Shown here: in pieces, positions 27,666 through 36,781 of the stretch
How positions within the stretch are numbered: the stretch's first letter is position 1
How the letters are laid out: each line of letters opens with the position of its first letter
From: Alcaligenaceae bacterium
GTDB taxonomy: Bacteria; Pseudomonadota; Gammaproteobacteria; Burkholderiales; Burkholderiaceae_B
Direction of reading: 5' to 3'
Length of the DNA: 64,000 bases
Assembly: GCA_030538235.1 (NCBI GenBank)
Contig: JAUNUJ010000004.1
Location: 1-64,000, forward strand
Position numbers and translations under genes: made by a program
Notes under the pieces: generated by a model
Told to the model about the DNA's origin: nothing
The model's input: the letters and a program-made list of their open reading frames with translations, nothing else
The model's database searches: none

Positions 27666-29114
27666 ATGAAAATCATTAAAGCTTTAGGCTTAAAGCTCTT
27701 AAAGCCACGACGAGGTATTAATTGGCAACAGTCGGAATTACTGTCGCAGAGTGGTCAGGTATTGATTCTCGGCTTGTCCATGATGATGATACTGGTCGTG
27801 GTTTTATTGAGTTTATTTAATTATGGTCGTTTGCTTAATGCCAAGGCTAAGCAGACCCACACGGTGGACGCCGCTGCCTATTCGGGTGCGCTGATTCAGG
27901 CGCGGGCATTAAATATGCAAGCCTATCTTAATCTGGCTCAAGTCGGTCATCAAATCGCTATGGCGCATTTGGTGACCTTGGGCTCTTGGGCAAAATTCTC
28001 AGCGACTGAAAATCGTCAATATTTGCGTGCGAATCCGCCGTCTTATCTGATCGGCATGATGTTTGGTGTGGCTCATCAAAATGCCTACGCGGCCTCACGT
28101 CGTGCTTCTTCGATTATGTCGATTGCGGAACGACATAATGAACTAGAACAGCGGTATGCCAGGCACGATGAGATTGTTAATGATGTATTGCTCGAAGTTG
28201 CTTATGCCATTCGCGAGCAGCAACAAAAGACTCGTAATGCCGCGATTCAAGAAGTCATCGTCGCGAATTACCCACAGCACGAAGTCTTGGCTGCTAGTGA
28301 TGTGACGTTGTCGACGGCTAAAGATTTCAAAAACCACTTGCAATGGACTTTGTTAGAAGACGATTTCGAGGACTTTACGACGATTTATAAACCCACCGGC
28401 AATTACCGTTCCTTAATTAGTTCTGTAGCGGGTGTTTATAAGTTTCTCGATCCGCGACAAGAACTGACAAGAAATAGTTGGCCTGTTAGTCACCGTTGTC
28501 CTCATTTGCGTCATGAATTAAGACGTCAGGGTTCAACTATCCTAAATCAGGAGGGAAATTGGCAGTCTATTGATACCCAGTCTTTTCATGCGTTACGTTC
28601 GAATAAATGGATTGGTTGTTATTACCGTGAGTATCCGATGGGCTGGGGCTGGGTATCTGGACGTTTTAATGCCATTCCCGAAGGGATGGAATATAGCGAG
28701 GATCCACCGGATAACTTTGCTAATCAGGATTTTTGGCGTTGGGTTAAATCTGCCACTCAATGGGATTTGTTAGGAGGTTTGCAAAACCCTCTGGCCAATT
28801 CCCGAGCCATTATGCAACGGGTTCAATGGGGTGGTGGCGGGCTCGTGCCATATATTGATATCAATGAAGAGGGTTGGGACAGTTTAACCTTTGAGTTACT
28901 TTTGAGCGGTCCCGAGGTCGGTGGTCATGTGATGACGGTTAGTGCTCGCGCAGAAAGCTTTTTTGAACGTTATAAAGCGCGTGTTGACGGCAAACATGAA
29001 AAAGCCAATTTATGGCATCCCTACTGGTTAGCCCGCCTGATTTCAATCGATGAGTCATCTACCTCGGCTTCAGTTGGTGGTGGCTCTAGTGCTTTGTCTT
29101 ATTTCAGGGAATAA
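27666..29114 (+). CDS. TadG-like pilus assembly protein
   Basis: 482 residues from ATG 27666 (a TTG one codon earlier is also open). After a basic leader, SGQVLILGLSMMMILVVVLL forms a single N-terminal helix, followed by NYGRLLNAKAKQTHTVDAAAYSGAL, the hallmark of Tad-like TadG/TadE N-terminal domains. The long periplasmic remainder is Trp/Tyr-rich and has no recognisable von Willebrand domain. In Tad systems such proteins are minor pseudopilins or assembly factors. It starts 23 bases after the pilin gene, and the TadE-like gene starts 2 bases after its stop. Confidence 0.7.
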   Translation: MKIIKALGLKLLKPRRGINWQQSELLSQSGQVLILGLSMMMILVVVLLSLFNYGRLLNAKAKQTHTVDAAAYSGALIQARALNMQAYLNLAQVGHQIAMAHLVTLGSWAKFSATENRQYLRANPPSYLIGMMFGVAHQNAYAASRRASSIMSIAERHNELEQRYARHDEIVNDVLLEVAYAIREQQQKTRNAAIQEVIVANYPQHEVLAASDVTLSTAKDFKNHLQWTLLEDDFEDFTTIYKPTGNYRSLISSVAGVYKFLDPRQELTRNSWPVSHRCPHLRHELRRQGSTILNQEGNWQSIDTQSFHALRSNKWIGCYYREYPMGWGWVSGRFNAIPEGMEYSEDPPDNFANQDFWRWVKSATQWDLLGGLQNPLANSRAIMQRVQWGGGGLVPYIDINEEGWDSLTFELLLSGPEVGGHVMTVSARAESFFERYKARVDGKHEKANLWHPYWLARLISIDESSTSASVGGGSSALSYFRE

Positions 29115-29116
29115 CT

Positions 29117-29893
29117 ATGGGCATTTCATTTGACGATAAAAGTTTCGACGCAAGTCATTTGCAGCAACAAAGTGGTCAATCGATTGCTGAGGCTTTGGTG
29201 CTGCTTTTAGCGTTGATCGTGATGTTCACAGCGATTCCATGGTTAGGCAGAATTTCAGATATTGCTCTTCAGCAGGCAAATGCCAGTCGTTATGCAGCAT
29301 TTCAGTTAACGCGACATGAAGATGGGGTCGATGAAAGTGATCTGAAGTATCGCTTTTTCTTGTCGCGAGAGCATCAATGGAAGGATCGGGCTAACAGCAA
29401 TATCATCCCAAACGAGGCTATTCATATTAATGCAGAACGTTCCAAAAAACTGGATGAAACCATGCAGCCCGGCGGCAGTGGGGCACATCAAGCGAGTCTC
29501 AGACGCGAGTGGAAGATTGAGGATAAAGGGATTGCTACTATTCATGTTAATACTCAGCCCCAATACACTTTGGTCGATGATAGGACACATGAAGCAATGA
29601 GTCCCGGTTTGTCATTTTTTGATCAACAGATTCTTAATATTCAACGTCACACGTCGATACTGACGGGCACAGCTCATAGTTTCAGTGATTTAAATGCTCA
29701 CCAAAGAAGTGCCGATAGCAATCTAGCTTGGAAAGAGGCGGTCGAGGCTTCTTATGAGCGTGGTAAACAGGTTGCGGAAATTGCCGCGCCCGTGGATTCG
29801 GCATGGAATCGACCGGATCCGGTTTTTGATTGGTTGACACCGTGGGCTGGCCAACTTCCGGGTCATCATCTGGAGTCACGAAAGAGGGAATAA
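29117..29893 (+). CDS. TadE-like pseudopilin
   Basis: 258 residues. The N-terminus LQQQSGQSIAEALVLLLALI has the same SG-Q junction as the two preceding genes, with Glu at +5 but Ala at +6, then a hydrophobic helix and a ~200-residue periplasmic part (DIALQQANASRYAAFQL follows the helix, as in TadE-type proteins). Likely processed by a prepilin peptidase and incorporated as a minor pilin. Function is inferred from the motif and context. Confidence 0.65.
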   Translation: MGISFDDKSFDASHLQQQSGQSIAEALVLLLALIVMFTAIPWLGRISDIALQQANASRYAAFQLTRHEDGVDESDLKYRFFLSREHQWKDRANSNIIPNEAIHINAERSKKLDETMQPGGSGAHQASLRREWKIEDKGIATIHVNTQPQYTLVDDRTHEAMSPGLSFFDQQILNIQRHTSILTGTAHSFSDLNAHQRSADSNLAWKEAVEASYERGKQVAEIAAPVDSAWNRPDPVFDWLTPWAGQLPGHHLESRKRE

Positions 29894-29895
29894 AG

Positions 29896-30663
29896 ATGAC
29901 TGTTAAATATAAAAAACTACTAACTTGTCTGGCAGTCTTTGCCTTGAGTTTATCAACTTTACTGCCTAAAACCTCAGTTGCCGGCGATATGAGAACTTTC
30001 TTTGTCTATGATTTGGCTCGTCAGTTATCACTGGATCTCGAACAAAAGATTTTTCAGGGTGAGGTTTTTTCACTAACCATGAGCGCTTGGCAGATTAAAG
30101 CCGATTATGGATTTGAGCAACTATTAGATGCTTTGTCCAAGCAAAGCATTCTTCAGCAGTATCACAGTATGGGTAATTTAATCTTTTTAAGTGGCGAGTA
30201 CGGTCAACATAGCGTGTTGTTGCAGCTCGAACGACTAGGAGCAGAAGCCTACCGTGGGATCTTGAGTGTGATGCCGGTGGCGCCAACGACTTTTGGCGAT
30301 TTTTCAGCCGCTGAAAGCGGGGCGCTGAAGCAATACTTGCACCAAGAAACCAAGCTTTTGGCCGGGCGAGCTTTGTCTTGGGTGCCAGAATCCGCCGTTT
30401 TATTAATGAGCATAAAAAGCACTCCGACACGTGCTCAGTATATTTATCTGGACTCAGCGAGTGCTGAGGACTTGAATACTTTGCTTAAGGCCAATTTAAT
30501 GGCGCTCGGTTGGCGACAAAGTAGCACTGATGGCCTCGGGCTTAAGCTGTGGAGCAAGCAGTCTCAAGAAATACAGCTTTACTTTAGCCAACAAGTCGAG
30601 GGTACCGCTTTATATGTTCTAAGTAACGATTTATCAAAGGATTATTATGAAGATACGCATTAA
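29896..30663 (+). CDS. Unrecognised exported protein of the Tad locus
   Basis: 255 residues from ATG 29896, 2 bases after the previous stop; a longer in-frame start at 29830 would overlap the TadE-like gene and is rejected. A signal peptide is clear (MTVKYKKLLTCLAVFALSLS, cleavage near SVAG), then a soluble periplasmic domain with no motif I recognise (for example GDMRTFFVYDLARQLSLDLE, FQGEVFSLTMSAW). Its 3' end overlaps cpaB by 17 bases, so it is translationally coupled into the pilus operon and most likely has a periplasmic role in pilus assembly. No function is claimed. Confidence 0.75.
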   Translation: MTVKYKKLLTCLAVFALSLSTLLPKTSVAGDMRTFFVYDLARQLSLDLEQKIFQGEVFSLTMSAWQIKADYGFEQLLDALSKQSILQQYHSMGNLIFLSGEYGQHSVLLQLERLGAEAYRGILSVMPVAPTTFGDFSAAESGALKQYLHQETKLLAGRALSWVPESAVLLMSIKSTPTRAQYIYLDSASAEDLNTLLKANLMALGWRQSSTDGLGLKLWSKQSQEIQLYFSQQVEGTALYVLSNDLSKDYYEDTH

Positions 30664-31630
30664 CAAGAAAGCGACCATTGTCATCTCTTTAGCAATCTTG
30701 GCAGGTTTGTTAGCCGCTTGGTCAGCACAAAAATACATCAGCGATAAAGTTGAAATGCTTGAAGCCAAGGCTCGAGTCGAGACCGTGCAACGAGTTGTGG
30801 CGGCCTATGATTTGCCTGAAGGAACCAAAATCGACTCTGCCCATGTGGCGGTACGCGACATACCTAAAGATTGGGTTTCTAGTGGCAGTATTCTGCCGGA
30901 TGAGTTTATCCATATACAGGGACAGGTGGTGACTGCTTCTTTAAAGCGAGGCGATCAGCTTTTATGGGCCAATACCGCGCATCTTAAAACTAAGCCATTT
31001 TCCGACAAGATCAGCCCCGGGCGACGTGCTGTGACAATCCCTGTCGACACGATCAATTCGGTTTCGGGTATGTTAGTGCCAGGGGACTTAATCGATCTCT
31101 ATGTGTCTTTTGAATATCGGCGCCGTCAAATTACCGCGCCTTTATTACAGGGGGTACTGGTGATGGCCACCGGGCAGCAGAGCCGTCCTGGCTTAGAAGC
31201 AAGCGATACAAGCTCACGCTACTCTACAGTAACGTTGGATACCGCACCAGAAGAGGCGGCCAAACTTGTGGCTGCACGGCAGGCAGGTACTATCACTGCC
31301 TTATTGCGCAATCCGGATGACGATAAAGCCACACAAAAAGGAGTCAGGGGCGACTTAGCCAATATGCTGGGTATTGCCACACCGCCGCCACCAATCAAAC
31401 GCAAACCGCAAGTTATTTATGGTGACCAGAACAATAAACGCTTACCGAACCTAGCTATTAACCAAAACACTGAAAATCCTCATCGAGATGAGCGTGGTGT
31501 TTTTGAATTACCCGGTCAGGAAGATTTGGTCAGTGCTTGGATTAATTCCTTACCTAAGGTTCAGGTAGGTGATGAACCATCTTTGAGTAGTCATTTTAAT
31601 GATGAACAAGAAATTCTTTTACTGGATTAG
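30647..31630 (+). CDS. cpaB: Flp pilus assembly protein CpaB/RcpC
   Basis: Periplasmic Tad component thought to work with the secretin. 327 residues: an N-terminal membrane anchor (ATIVISLAILAGLLAAW), a SAF/AFP-like domain (~45-110, RVVAAYDLPEGTKI then VTASLKRGDQLL), and the CpaB/RcpC core with RRAVTIPVDTINSVSGMLVPGDLIDLY. The C-terminal ~90 residues are Pro/Asn-rich and probably disordered. Confidence 0.9.
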   Translation: MKIRINKKATIVISLAILAGLLAAWSAQKYISDKVEMLEAKARVETVQRVVAAYDLPEGTKIDSAHVAVRDIPKDWVSSGSILPDEFIHIQGQVVTASLKRGDQLLWANTAHLKTKPFSDKISPGRRAVTIPVDTINSVSGMLVPGDLIDLYVSFEYRRRQITAPLLQGVLVMATGQQSRPGLEASDTSSRYSTVTLDTAPEEAAKLVAARQAGTITALLRNPDDDKATQKGVRGDLANMLGIATPPPPIKRKPQVIYGDQNNKRLPNLAINQNTENPHRDERGVFELPGQEDLVSAWINSLPKVQVGDEPSLSSHFNDEQEILLLD

Positions 31631-31688
31631 TTATTAATTCATATTTTTAAACATAGCTCTGTTTTTGGGCTAAAGGGAGGAGGTTGTT

Positions 31689-33194
31689 ATGAATAAGGTC
31701 TATGCTTCTATACATGTTAAATCTGTTGTCATGAGATTTAATTTTGTCTTTTTTTATTTAGCCGCGTTACTGCTGCTTTTGTTGCCATCGCTATCAATGG
31801 CTCAACAAAAAATCAATTTAACGGTCGGACAGATTCATGTGCTGCCTTCTGAAAATATCGCGCGGGTCGCTGTGGGCGATGGCAGTGTGGTTAATGCAGT
31901 AACCGACGACGATAAAGAAGTGGTTATTTTTGCTCGTGAAGCCGGTGATACCAGTCTACAAATATGGGATGTTGAGGGTAACTCCAGAAGTTATCAAATT
32001 CGTGTGGCCTCGGCAGTTCAAAATCGATTGCAACACGATATCCGTAATATGCTGAATCGTATCCAGAATGTTAAAGCCACGGTCCTTGGCGAAAAGGTGA
32101 TTGTCGAAGGCGAAAAGCTTAGCGACGCGGATAGAGAGCGCGTGCAGTTATTGGCTAAACATTATCCGCAAATTGTTGATATGACGAGTCAGGTCGGTTG
32201 GGACCAGATGGTGCTGCTGGATGTGCAGATTTTGGAAATACCCAGGAACTTTCTTCATGAGTTGGGTGTGAGTTGGCAAAACACCAGTGTTGGCGGTTTT
32301 AACGCCGGTGTGGTGTGGGATAGTGCCGGTCGCAACTTGATGATGAGACCGGGCGAGCAAGCCATGGAAGCCTTGTTAGGGCAGCATAATCCTTTAGGTT
32401 ATTTTGGGGTAAATGCCTTATTAAGCTCCAATTTGAAGGCCATGGCCAATGAAGGTAAAGCGGTGATGTTGGCTCAGCCTCAATTAATGGCGCGTAGTGG
32501 TGCCACCGCGGAGTTTTTAGCTGGTGGCGAGGTACCCTATGCCATTGCCGATGGCAATGGCAATACACAAACCGTGTTCAAACCCTATGGCGTGAGTTTA
32601 CAGATTACGCCACGCATTGAGAAAAATGGCATTGTCCGTTCACGCATTAATGTGGAGGTTAGCTCTATTGATGGTTCGATGGTCTTGCAGGGCGGACCGG
32701 CCTTAAAAATTCGTCGCACTAATACAGAGTTCAATGTGAAATCAGGCGAAACTTTAGTGTTGTCAGGTTTTATCTCTCGTGACCAAATGCAAAACATGGA
32801 CAAGGTTCCCGGTATGGGTGATGTACCCATCTTAAGTGCCTTGTTTAGGTCTAAAAAATTTCAAAACAATGAAACTGAATTAGCTATTTTCGTTAGACCA
32901 GTGGTGGTTTCTTCAGACAATGAAGATATGCAAAAACGTATTATGCGTTCACAAGCCATTGTGGATAGTACCTTTGAGCAAAAGCCTTTACTTAATGTTC
33001 CGATTCAAGCGAGTGAGTTACAAGCTAATGCTTCGAGCACGTCTTCACGCGCCATACCTCAACCGGAAATTGATTTAGTAAAAACCTTTGGTGCACAGAG
33101 TTTTCATGCCACGGATATACCCGCTTTCCGTGTACCTAAAAAAAGAAAATTAATTATTCGTCCTGTTACCTTGAAAAATGGCAAGACATCGTGA
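31689..33194 (+). CDS. cpaC: Flp pilus secretin CpaC/RcpA
   Basis: Outer-membrane channel for the Tad pilus, type II/III secretin family. 501 residues with a signal peptide (~1-39, ending LSMAQQK), the pilus N-terminal domain (LTVGQIHVLPSENIARVAVGDGSV), a BON-like segment (IQNVKATVLGEKVIVEG), and the secretin core (~210-410: LLDVQILEIPRN, AQPQLMARSGATAEFLAGGEVPY, VPGMGDVPILSALF). GGGAGGAGG precedes the ATG. The stop overlaps the next start (GTGA). Confidence 0.93.
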   Translation: MNKVYASIHVKSVVMRFNFVFFYLAALLLLLLPSLSMAQQKINLTVGQIHVLPSENIARVAVGDGSVVNAVTDDDKEVVIFAREAGDTSLQIWDVEGNSRSYQIRVASAVQNRLQHDIRNMLNRIQNVKATVLGEKVIVEGEKLSDADRERVQLLAKHYPQIVDMTSQVGWDQMVLLDVQILEIPRNFLHELGVSWQNTSVGGFNAGVVWDSAGRNLMMRPGEQAMEALLGQHNPLGYFGVNALLSSNLKAMANEGKAVMLAQPQLMARSGATAEFLAGGEVPYAIADGNGNTQTVFKPYGVSLQITPRIEKNGIVRSRINVEVSSIDGSMVLQGGPALKIRRTNTEFNVKSGETLVLSGFISRDQMQNMDKVPGMGDVPILSALFRSKKFQNNETELAIFVRPVVVSSDNEDMQKRIMRSQAIVDSTFEQKPLLNVPIQASELQANASSTSSRAIPQPEIDLVKTFGAQSFHATDIPAFRVPKKRKLIIRPVTLKNGKTS

Positions 33195-34993
33195 GTAAAT
33201 TGCTGCTTAATCTCCAGTTTGAGGGTGGGCAAAGTGAACAAAAATGGTTTCCACTGCCCATTACTATTGGCAAACATGAAGCTAATAACTTGCAACTAAA
33301 GAGCTGGCGTGTGGCTAAGCAACACGCGAAAATATTCTCTAAAGAAGAACTGCTTTATTTGCACGATTTGGGTTCAATCGGTGGGTCCGTTCTTAATTCG
33401 CAGCGTATTTATCATGTTCATCCGATACAGCTTAATGACCAAATTGTGATCGGACCATGTCTGATTAGAGTGATGGACATTCAATCAGGGGCTTTAGATA
33501 CGAAAGGCGAAACTAGCGAGGTCGGTAACAATACGATCTTTGAAGCGGAATCATATCATGTGACTGTTGAAGAAGCTAATAACCAACCTGTTGATGGCAC
33601 GGAGCATATATTAAAGTCTGAGTTGGCGACTGAGAATGCAGAAGAAACAGACGAAGTGCTTTTTAAGGAAAGTGGTTCAAGTTTCAATAATATTGAGACT
33701 AAAATTGAAGCGTCCTTGTTGATTTCTCAACGCAATCAATTGCATAAGCTGTTGGTCGAGGCCTTAGACTTAAAAAGAAATAACATCACGATGATGGACG
33801 ACTCACTCTTGCGAGAGGAGGCAGGTAAATTACTCGACAAGATTGTGCAGGCGGATAAGCAATTCAGTGAGTTGAGTTATGCGCAGGAATTATGTGCCAT
33901 GGTGCTTGATGAAGCGGTAGGTTTGGGGCCTTTGGAGCAACTTTTAAAAGATCCCGAAATTAGCGAGATCATGGTAAATCGCTACGATGAAATTTATATC
34001 GAAAAGGCAGGCAAACTCGAAGCCTATCCGATGAGTTTTAGTAGTAATCAGTCCGTGCTCTCTATTATCGATCGTATTGTGGCACCGATTGGTCGACGCA
34101 TTGATGAAAGTGCGCCCATGGTTGATGCCCGTTTAAAGGACGGTTCACGAGTTAATGCGGTAATTCCACCAATAGCGATTAAGGGGCCTAATCTCACCAT
34201 TCGTAAATTTCCCCTCAGACGCCCCAATATGAGCGACTTGATTAAGCTCGGTTCATTGGATAGGCACATGGGTGAGTTTCTCGATCTCTGTGTCAAGCAT
34301 CGCATGAATATGATTATTTCAGGCGGCACGGGTTCAGGTAAAACGACCTTGCTAAATATTCTCTCCAACTGTATTCCCGAAGGAGAGCGTATCGTCACGA
34401 TTGAGGATGCGGCGGAATTGCGTCTTAATCATCGCCATTTAATCAGTTTGGAATCACGCCCACCGAATACTGAGGGGCGCGGCCAGATCAGTATTCGGGA
34501 CTTGGTGAAGAATGCTTTGCGTATGCGTCCGGATCGTATTGTCGTTGGCGAATGTCGAGGCGGTGAGGCCTTTGACATGCTGGCGGCATTTAACACCGGC
34601 CACGAAGGCTCTCTAACCACACTTCACGCAAACACACCGCGCGATGCCATTTCCAGACTTGAGGTGATGATCTTGATGGCCGGGATGGATATTCCTTTAG
34701 CTGCTATACGTGAGCATATTGCCGCCAGTGTTGATTTCATTGTGCAGCAAACACGTCTAAGTAATGGTCGCCGGGTGGTTTCATCCATTGTTGAGGTTTG
34801 TGGTATGGAGAGTGGCATCATTAAAATTCAGGAAATATTTAAATACGATAGAGGAGCTAAAAGTGGTTTTTATGGCTTGGGTATTATTCCGGATCAATTT
34901 GAAGGATTAATGGCAGAAGGACTAACACTCGATGTCAGTCGTTTTAATCAATTTAGCAGGGTGTCCGACCATAGTGCTCGGAGTTTGCACTAA
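33191..34993 (+). CDS. tadA: FHA-domain/TadA (CpaF) fusion: Tad pilus motor ATPase
   Basis: Cytoplasmic hexameric ATPase for pilus extension. 600 residues from GTG 33191, overlapping the secretin stop by 4 bases. Residues ~1-95 form an FHA domain (PLPITIGKHEANNLQLKS, AKQHAKI, LHDLGSIGGSVLNS), 95-175 an acidic linker, 175-600 a CpaF/TadA secretion ATPase with Walker A GGTGSGKTT (378-386), Walker B IVVGECRGGEA (~450-460) and His box EGSLTTLHAN (~472-481). The FHA signature residues Arg, Ser and Asn are replaced by Lys, Ala and Gly, so phosphothreonine binding is doubtful. Confidence 0.93.
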   Translation: MSKLLLNLQFEGGQSEQKWFPLPITIGKHEANNLQLKSWRVAKQHAKIFSKEELLYLHDLGSIGGSVLNSQRIYHVHPIQLNDQIVIGPCLIRVMDIQSGALDTKGETSEVGNNTIFEAESYHVTVEEANNQPVDGTEHILKSELATENAEETDEVLFKESGSSFNNIETKIEASLLISQRNQLHKLLVEALDLKRNNITMMDDSLLREEAGKLLDKIVQADKQFSELSYAQELCAMVLDEAVGLGPLEQLLKDPEISEIMVNRYDEIYIEKAGKLEAYPMSFSSNQSVLSIIDRIVAPIGRRIDESAPMVDARLKDGSRVNAVIPPIAIKGPNLTIRKFPLRRPNMSDLIKLGSLDRHMGEFLDLCVKHRMNMIISGGTGSGKTTLLNILSNCIPEGERIVTIEDAAELRLNHRHLISLESRPPNTEGRGQISIRDLVKNALRMRPDRIVVGECRGGEAFDMLAAFNTGHEGSLTTLHANTPRDAISRLEVMILMAGMDIPLAAIREHIAASVDFIVQQTRLSNGRRVVSSIVEVCGMESGIIKIQEIFKYDRGAKSGFYGLGIIPDQFEGLMAEGLTLDVSRFNQFSRVSDHSARSLH

Positions 34994-35023
34994 AGGTTTT
35001 ATATTCGCTAAGGAGTCAATATC

Positions 35024-35869
35024 ATGGTTCTGATTAGTTTGTTATTTGCCACTATCTCTATTGCTTTAATCTGTTGGCTGGTACTGCAGGGCTTTAATCA
35101 AGCGGCATCACGGTATGAGAGCGAGCTTAAAGAGCAAATGCGGGTACAGCTAAGTGATGCTTTTATTTTCTTTGACCCGATGCAGCTATGGAGCTTAGCG
35201 GTTGCCAGTACGACGCTTGTGTTTTTTATTTCTTGGCTACTTTTTAAGCTTTGGTGGCTTTCCTTATTTTTGGCATTAATCGTTTTTTTTATGCCGAAGT
35301 TACTGCTTCGTATTTTAAGAAAGCGACGCTTACAGACTTTTGATCGACAGTTACCGGATTTTCTCCTTGCTTTAGCGGGCGCTTTGCAGGCAGGTTCCGG
35401 CGTGCAAACCGCTATCCAGTCCTTAGCCGAAGATGCGCAATCACCATTAGCTCAAGAGCTTTCCTTAGTTTTGCGTGAGCAAAGACTCGGGGTGTCTTTT
35501 GATCAATGCTTGCAGAACTTATCTCTACGGATGCCTTCGGAAGCGTGTGAGTTGTTTGTTTCATCGTTACGTATCAGCGCGCAAACCGGGGGTAATTTAT
35601 CCGAAGCGATTGAAAGAATCGCGTCCACGCTAAGGTCACGATTGCAAATACAGGCGCGTATTAAGGCCTTGACTTCGCAAGGCAAGATGCAGGCAGTGGT
35701 TATGTGTTTATTGCCGTTAGCCCTTATGTTGATTCTGAATCGGCTAGATCCTGAAGCTATGCATCATTTATGGTACAGCTATATGGGTTGGGCCGTGCTC
35801 GGACTTATTTTCTTTCTGGAAGCTTTGGGGGTTTGGATGATCTCTAAGATCGTTGCCATTGATGTTTAA
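35024..35869 (+). CDS. tadB: Tad pilus inner-membrane platform protein TadB
   Basis: 281 residues, type II secretion F-like domain (~115-235: RQLPDFLLALAGALQAGSGVQTAIQSL) with an N-terminal helix, a pair of helices at ~50-95 and a C-terminal hydrophobic pair. Works with TadC as the membrane platform on which the ATPase acts. Ahead of the ATG is AAGGAG. Confidence 0.9.
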   Translation: MVLISLLFATISIALICWLVLQGFNQAASRYESELKEQMRVQLSDAFIFFDPMQLWSLAVASTTLVFFISWLLFKLWWLSLFLALIVFFMPKLLLRILRKRRLQTFDRQLPDFLLALAGALQAGSGVQTAIQSLAEDAQSPLAQELSLVLREQRLGVSFDQCLQNLSLRMPSEACELFVSSLRISAQTGGNLSEAIERIASTLRSRLQIQARIKALTSQGKMQAVVMCLLPLALMLILNRLDPEAMHHLWYSYMGWAVLGLIFFLEALGVWMISKIVAIDV

Positions 35870-35886
35870 GCTTTTAAGGTGAGTTT

Positions 35887-36771
35887 ATGTCTTCCTTGTT
35901 TATATATTTGAGTTTATCAGCCACCACCATTTCTTTAGCTTTGTTGGTTTACTGGTTTTTAATGCCAAGCATGAAAGCCGATGCCGGTAAGCCTGAACAA
36001 TTGCAAATTCATCGAGCTTGGAATCTAGTATGGCCCTGGATCAGTTTATTTGTCGCGATGGGTAAGCCCTTTATGTCGTGGCGTTATCGAATGGCGATTG
36101 AAAAAGACATCATTAAAGCCGGACGACTAGATTATTTAGAGCCGGAGCATGTTTTCGGGATGCAAACAGCGTCGGCTTTATTAGGTTCTGTTGTCAGTGG
36201 CTGGATATTTTGGCAATTCGAGTTCTCGAACGTGCTGATTGCTTTATTGCTTGTATTAAGTGCTGTTTTGTTTTTTTATTTGCCACGCTATCACTTGAAA
36301 CAACAAGGCGCACAACGTCAACGTTTAATGCTTAAACAATTTCCTTTCTTTTTGGATATGATTACGCTCTCAGTGGAAGGTGGTTTAAATTTCCATGGGG
36401 CACTAAACCAAACTCATCACTTATTGCCAAAAGGACCATTAAAGACAGAAATCAGTCATGCCTTAAGTGATATGAGGGCCGGTTTATCTAGGCATGATGC
36501 CCTTAAGGCGATGGCTAAACGTAGTGATTTGGAAGAAGTGAATCATTTGGTTTCCTCGATTGCGCAGAGTCAAAAACTCGGTGTCAGCCTAGGTCCGATT
36601 TTACGAGCACAATCCGAACAGCGTCGCAGTGAACGCTTTATGCGTGCCGAAAAATTAGCCTTAGAGGCGCCGGTTAAGATGCTTTTTCCGTTGGTTAGTT
36701 GTATTTTTCCTTGTACTTTTATCGTCATTGCTTTCCCAATCGCTTTGAAGCTGATGGACGCAACTTGGTAG
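35887..36771 (+). CDS. tadC: Tad pilus inner-membrane platform protein TadC
   Basis: 294 residues, second F-domain platform protein. F-like domain segment FPFFLDMITLSVEGGLNFHGAL and LKAMAKRSDLEEVNHLVSSIAQSQKLGVSLGPILR are typical of TadC; hydrophobic helices flank it. It lies 17 bases after tadB, with GGTGAG near the start. Co-transcribed with the locus. Confidence 0.92.
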   Translation: MSSLFIYLSLSATTISLALLVYWFLMPSMKADAGKPEQLQIHRAWNLVWPWISLFVAMGKPFMSWRYRMAIEKDIIKAGRLDYLEPEHVFGMQTASALLGSVVSGWIFWQFEFSNVLIALLLVLSAVLFFYLPRYHLKQQGAQRQRLMLKQFPFFLDMITLSVEGGLNFHGALNQTHHLLPKGPLKTEISHALSDMRAGLSRHDALKAMAKRSDLEEVNHLVSSIAQSQKLGVSLGPILRAQSEQRRSERFMRAEKLALEAPVKMLFPLVSCIFPCTFIVIAFPIALKLMDATW

Positions 36772-36781
36772 AGGGCGTCTG

